This document shows, piece by piece, positions 62,475-64,000 of a stretch of DNA of 64,000 nt (the first letter of the stretch is position 1; each line of letters starts with the position of its first letter). A program made the translations under genes and the position numbers. Source of the stretch: Megaustenia siamemsis (Eukaryota > Mollusca > Gastropoda > Stylommatophora > Ariophantidae). The stretch covers positions 145,557,568 through 145,621,567 of the forward strand of contig JAVIAB010000051.1 of the NCBI GenBank assembly GCA_032433765.1, written 5' to 3'. The notes under the pieces were generated by a model, which made no database searches, had not been told where the DNA came from, and saw nothing but the letters and a program-made list of their open reading frames with translations.

Positions 62475-62932
62475 TCAGTGCTTACTTTTTCTATAATAAT
62501 GTAATTTCTTATTCTGTCTTTTCCGGTCATCCCAAGCGCTTTGTTCAAGCTTCTCTGAGGTGATAAGCTTCCTTTCATGCTTAATCGTAGGTGACCATCT
62601 TTGATTTTGATAGCACAATGTTGGCATGAATATACTCTGTATAAGATGTTTCATGGTGGTAATAGATATTGCTTTGTGTTGATGTTGAGGGGATAGCTGT
62701 CCCAATATTTGCATTGTGTTGATGTATAGGGAATAGCTGTCCCAATATTTCGATTGCCTCATTGAATCGAGGGTCAATTTATTTTTCGATTTTACCTATC
62801 TCAGAGAATGTTGTTCCCAGATATTTAAAGTTTGCTCATTGTTTAATAACTTGGCGTTCTATAGCTACTTTTGACGTCTTTTGTTTTCCTGTTGACCTGA
62901 ATTCTGCTGTTTCAGTGTTCATCTTGTTCATA
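62475..62932 (-). pseudogene. Non-LTR reverse-transcriptase fragment (LINE-A-like)
   Basis: Minus frames read MNTETAEFR, ANFKYLGTTFSEIGKIE, then QILGQLSPQHQHKAISITTM and SIFMPTLCYQNQRW. Same FKYLG to GQLSPQ to CYQ order as 41390-41580, but clearly more divergent. Confidence 0.7.
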
Positions 62933-63108
62933 CTTGTTACGTCAATCATCTATAAACTGTGTTCACACTTGTTACGTCAATCATCTATAAACTGTGTTCA
63001 CACTTGTTACGCCAATCATCTATAAACTGTGTTCACACTTGTTACGCCAATCATCTATAAACTGTGTTCACACTTGTTACGTCAATCATCTATAAACTCC
63101 ACAAATAC
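62933..63108. repeat. 35-bp minisatellite, five copies
   Basis: Unit containing TTACGTCAATCATCTATAAA with an ACGCC variant in two units. Confidence 0.96.
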
Positions 63109-63189
63109 CAGATCACATCAATGAAATACAAACACAGAATTGAAAACACAATTAGATTGCTTTTTATTGATGCAGACAATTAAGTTAGA

Positions 63190-63462
63190 AAGACAATCGG
63201 GCGGACGTCATCAATGCCCTCCGAGATGTGACGAAGACAACCATGCGTCCAAGTCACTCCTTCGGATGAAAGAGATGGGAGTTAAGATGGGCAAAGCTAG
63301 AAACGAGAAATTTAGTGGCCGTGTAAAAAGACTTATCAGGCAACACAGAACTGGAGTCGTCAGTCGCTGGACACTGAGGAACTTGTTAAGGAGGGGATCT
63401 GAGAACCTACGGACATGTTCGGAGTGCAATGATGAAGACCCGCAAATAACTCAATAACTGAA
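63190..63462 (+). mobile_element. 5'-truncated LINE 3' end (RNase H family), third copy
   Basis: Encodes VSRWTLRNLLRRGSENLRTC and NDEDPQITQ and ends in ACCCGCAAATAACTCAATAA, matching the 46304-46655 insertion in the opposite orientation. A frameshift lies upstream. Confidence 0.85.
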
Positions 63463-63684
63463 TATGTCAAAAAGTATGTATGTTCGGACAAAGTAAATAA
63501 ATATTGAAAGTTTAGAATATTCTTATTGCAGACCAAGACGTTGAGATTGAATCCACATTTGTGAAAGCTGCAGGATGATGGAGGTTGATGCTAAGTATTG
63601 TTCATCCTTGTATTGACTTTACAACATGTACGAATCAGATAGCCATTGTTAGAATATTTATAATTTGCTACATTGTTGTGTCGT

Positions 63685-63896
63685 GGGAGCCGCGATAGCT
63701 CAGTGGTTATCGAAATGGACTCAAAGGACAAGACGTAGGGTTCGATCCTAACCGACGGTTTCCGTTCCACCCAGCCTTAAATGGGTACCGGATTTTTTCT
63801 TGGAAAGTAAAGCAGCACGGGCGTAATACCGACCACATTACCTAAAAAATCATGTGCCGAAGGTCTGTAAAATTTATGGTCACTAACACCATATTC
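63685..63896 (+). mobile_element. tRNA-derived SINE, first of a tandem pair
   Basis: Head GGGAGCCGCGATAGCTCAGT, B-box GGGTTCGATCC, body to GGTCACTAACACCATATTC. It lacks the terminal hairpin module and runs straight into a second head. Confidence 0.9.
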
Positions 63897-64000
63897 GAGC
63901 CGCGATAGCTCAGTGGTTAGTGAACTGGACTACCACGGACAAGGGGTAGGGTTCGATCCCAACCGACGGCTACCGGGTTCACCCAGCCTTAAATGGGTAC
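63897..64000 (+). mobile_element. tRNA-derived SINE, second of the pair, cut by the window edge
   Basis: GAGCCGCGATAGCTCAGTGG, B-box GGGTTCGATCCC, then TTAAATGGGTAC at the last base. Confidence 0.9.

Overview
This window is animal nuclear DNA. It is AT-rich and intron-containing, with spliced exons at GT/AG boundaries, several non-LTR retrotransposon families, tRNA-derived SINEs, DNA transposons with terminal inverted repeats, and very many micro- and minisatellites. It has no bacterial features. The repeat complement suggests an invertebrate, perhaps a gastropod mollusc, but the sequence does not prove this.

One host gene is clear. A concentrative nucleoside transporter-like gene (SLC28/CNT family) lies on the minus strand. 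Twelve exons can be placed between 38273 and 167, with matching splice phases throughout and a predicted protein of about 686 residues. Its introns hold most of the repeats in the first 38 kb. Positions that contact the nucleoside in characterised CNTs are mostly substituted: GQTE reads GFAE, the Glu of NEFVAY is Pro, and the Asn and Ser of FANFSS are Asp and Ala. The reading frame is intact and spliceable, so this looks like a functional paralogue with an altered ligand site rather than a pseudogene.

Layout: 0.2-8.3 kb, exons 12 to 8 with non-LTR fragments; 8.3-19.3 kb, an 11-kb intron with a 1.7-kb 32/33-bp minisatellite, two copies of an unclassified 1.1-kb repeat, further non-LTR pieces and a 74-bp satellite; 19.3-22.6 kb, exons 7 to 4 with a hAT-type non-autonomous element; 22.6-26.5 kb, a SINE and a 2.9-kb 51-bp minisatellite; 26.5-38.3 kb, exons 3 to 1 with a long LINE-B copy, large ACT-type arrays, an LTR-like insert and a complete 1.1-kb repeat; 38.3-64 kb, upstream or intergenic DNA dominated by mobile elements. 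The last part includes a Tc1/mariner-like element with an unusually long second-Asp to Glu spacing (83 residues), itself broken by a 5'-truncated LINE, plus LINE-C and LINE-B copies and a 1-kb 25-bp minisatellite. Apart from the transporter, nearly all recognisable coding sequence is decayed mobile-element protein. LINE-A, -B, -C and -D are local labels used only in this annotation.
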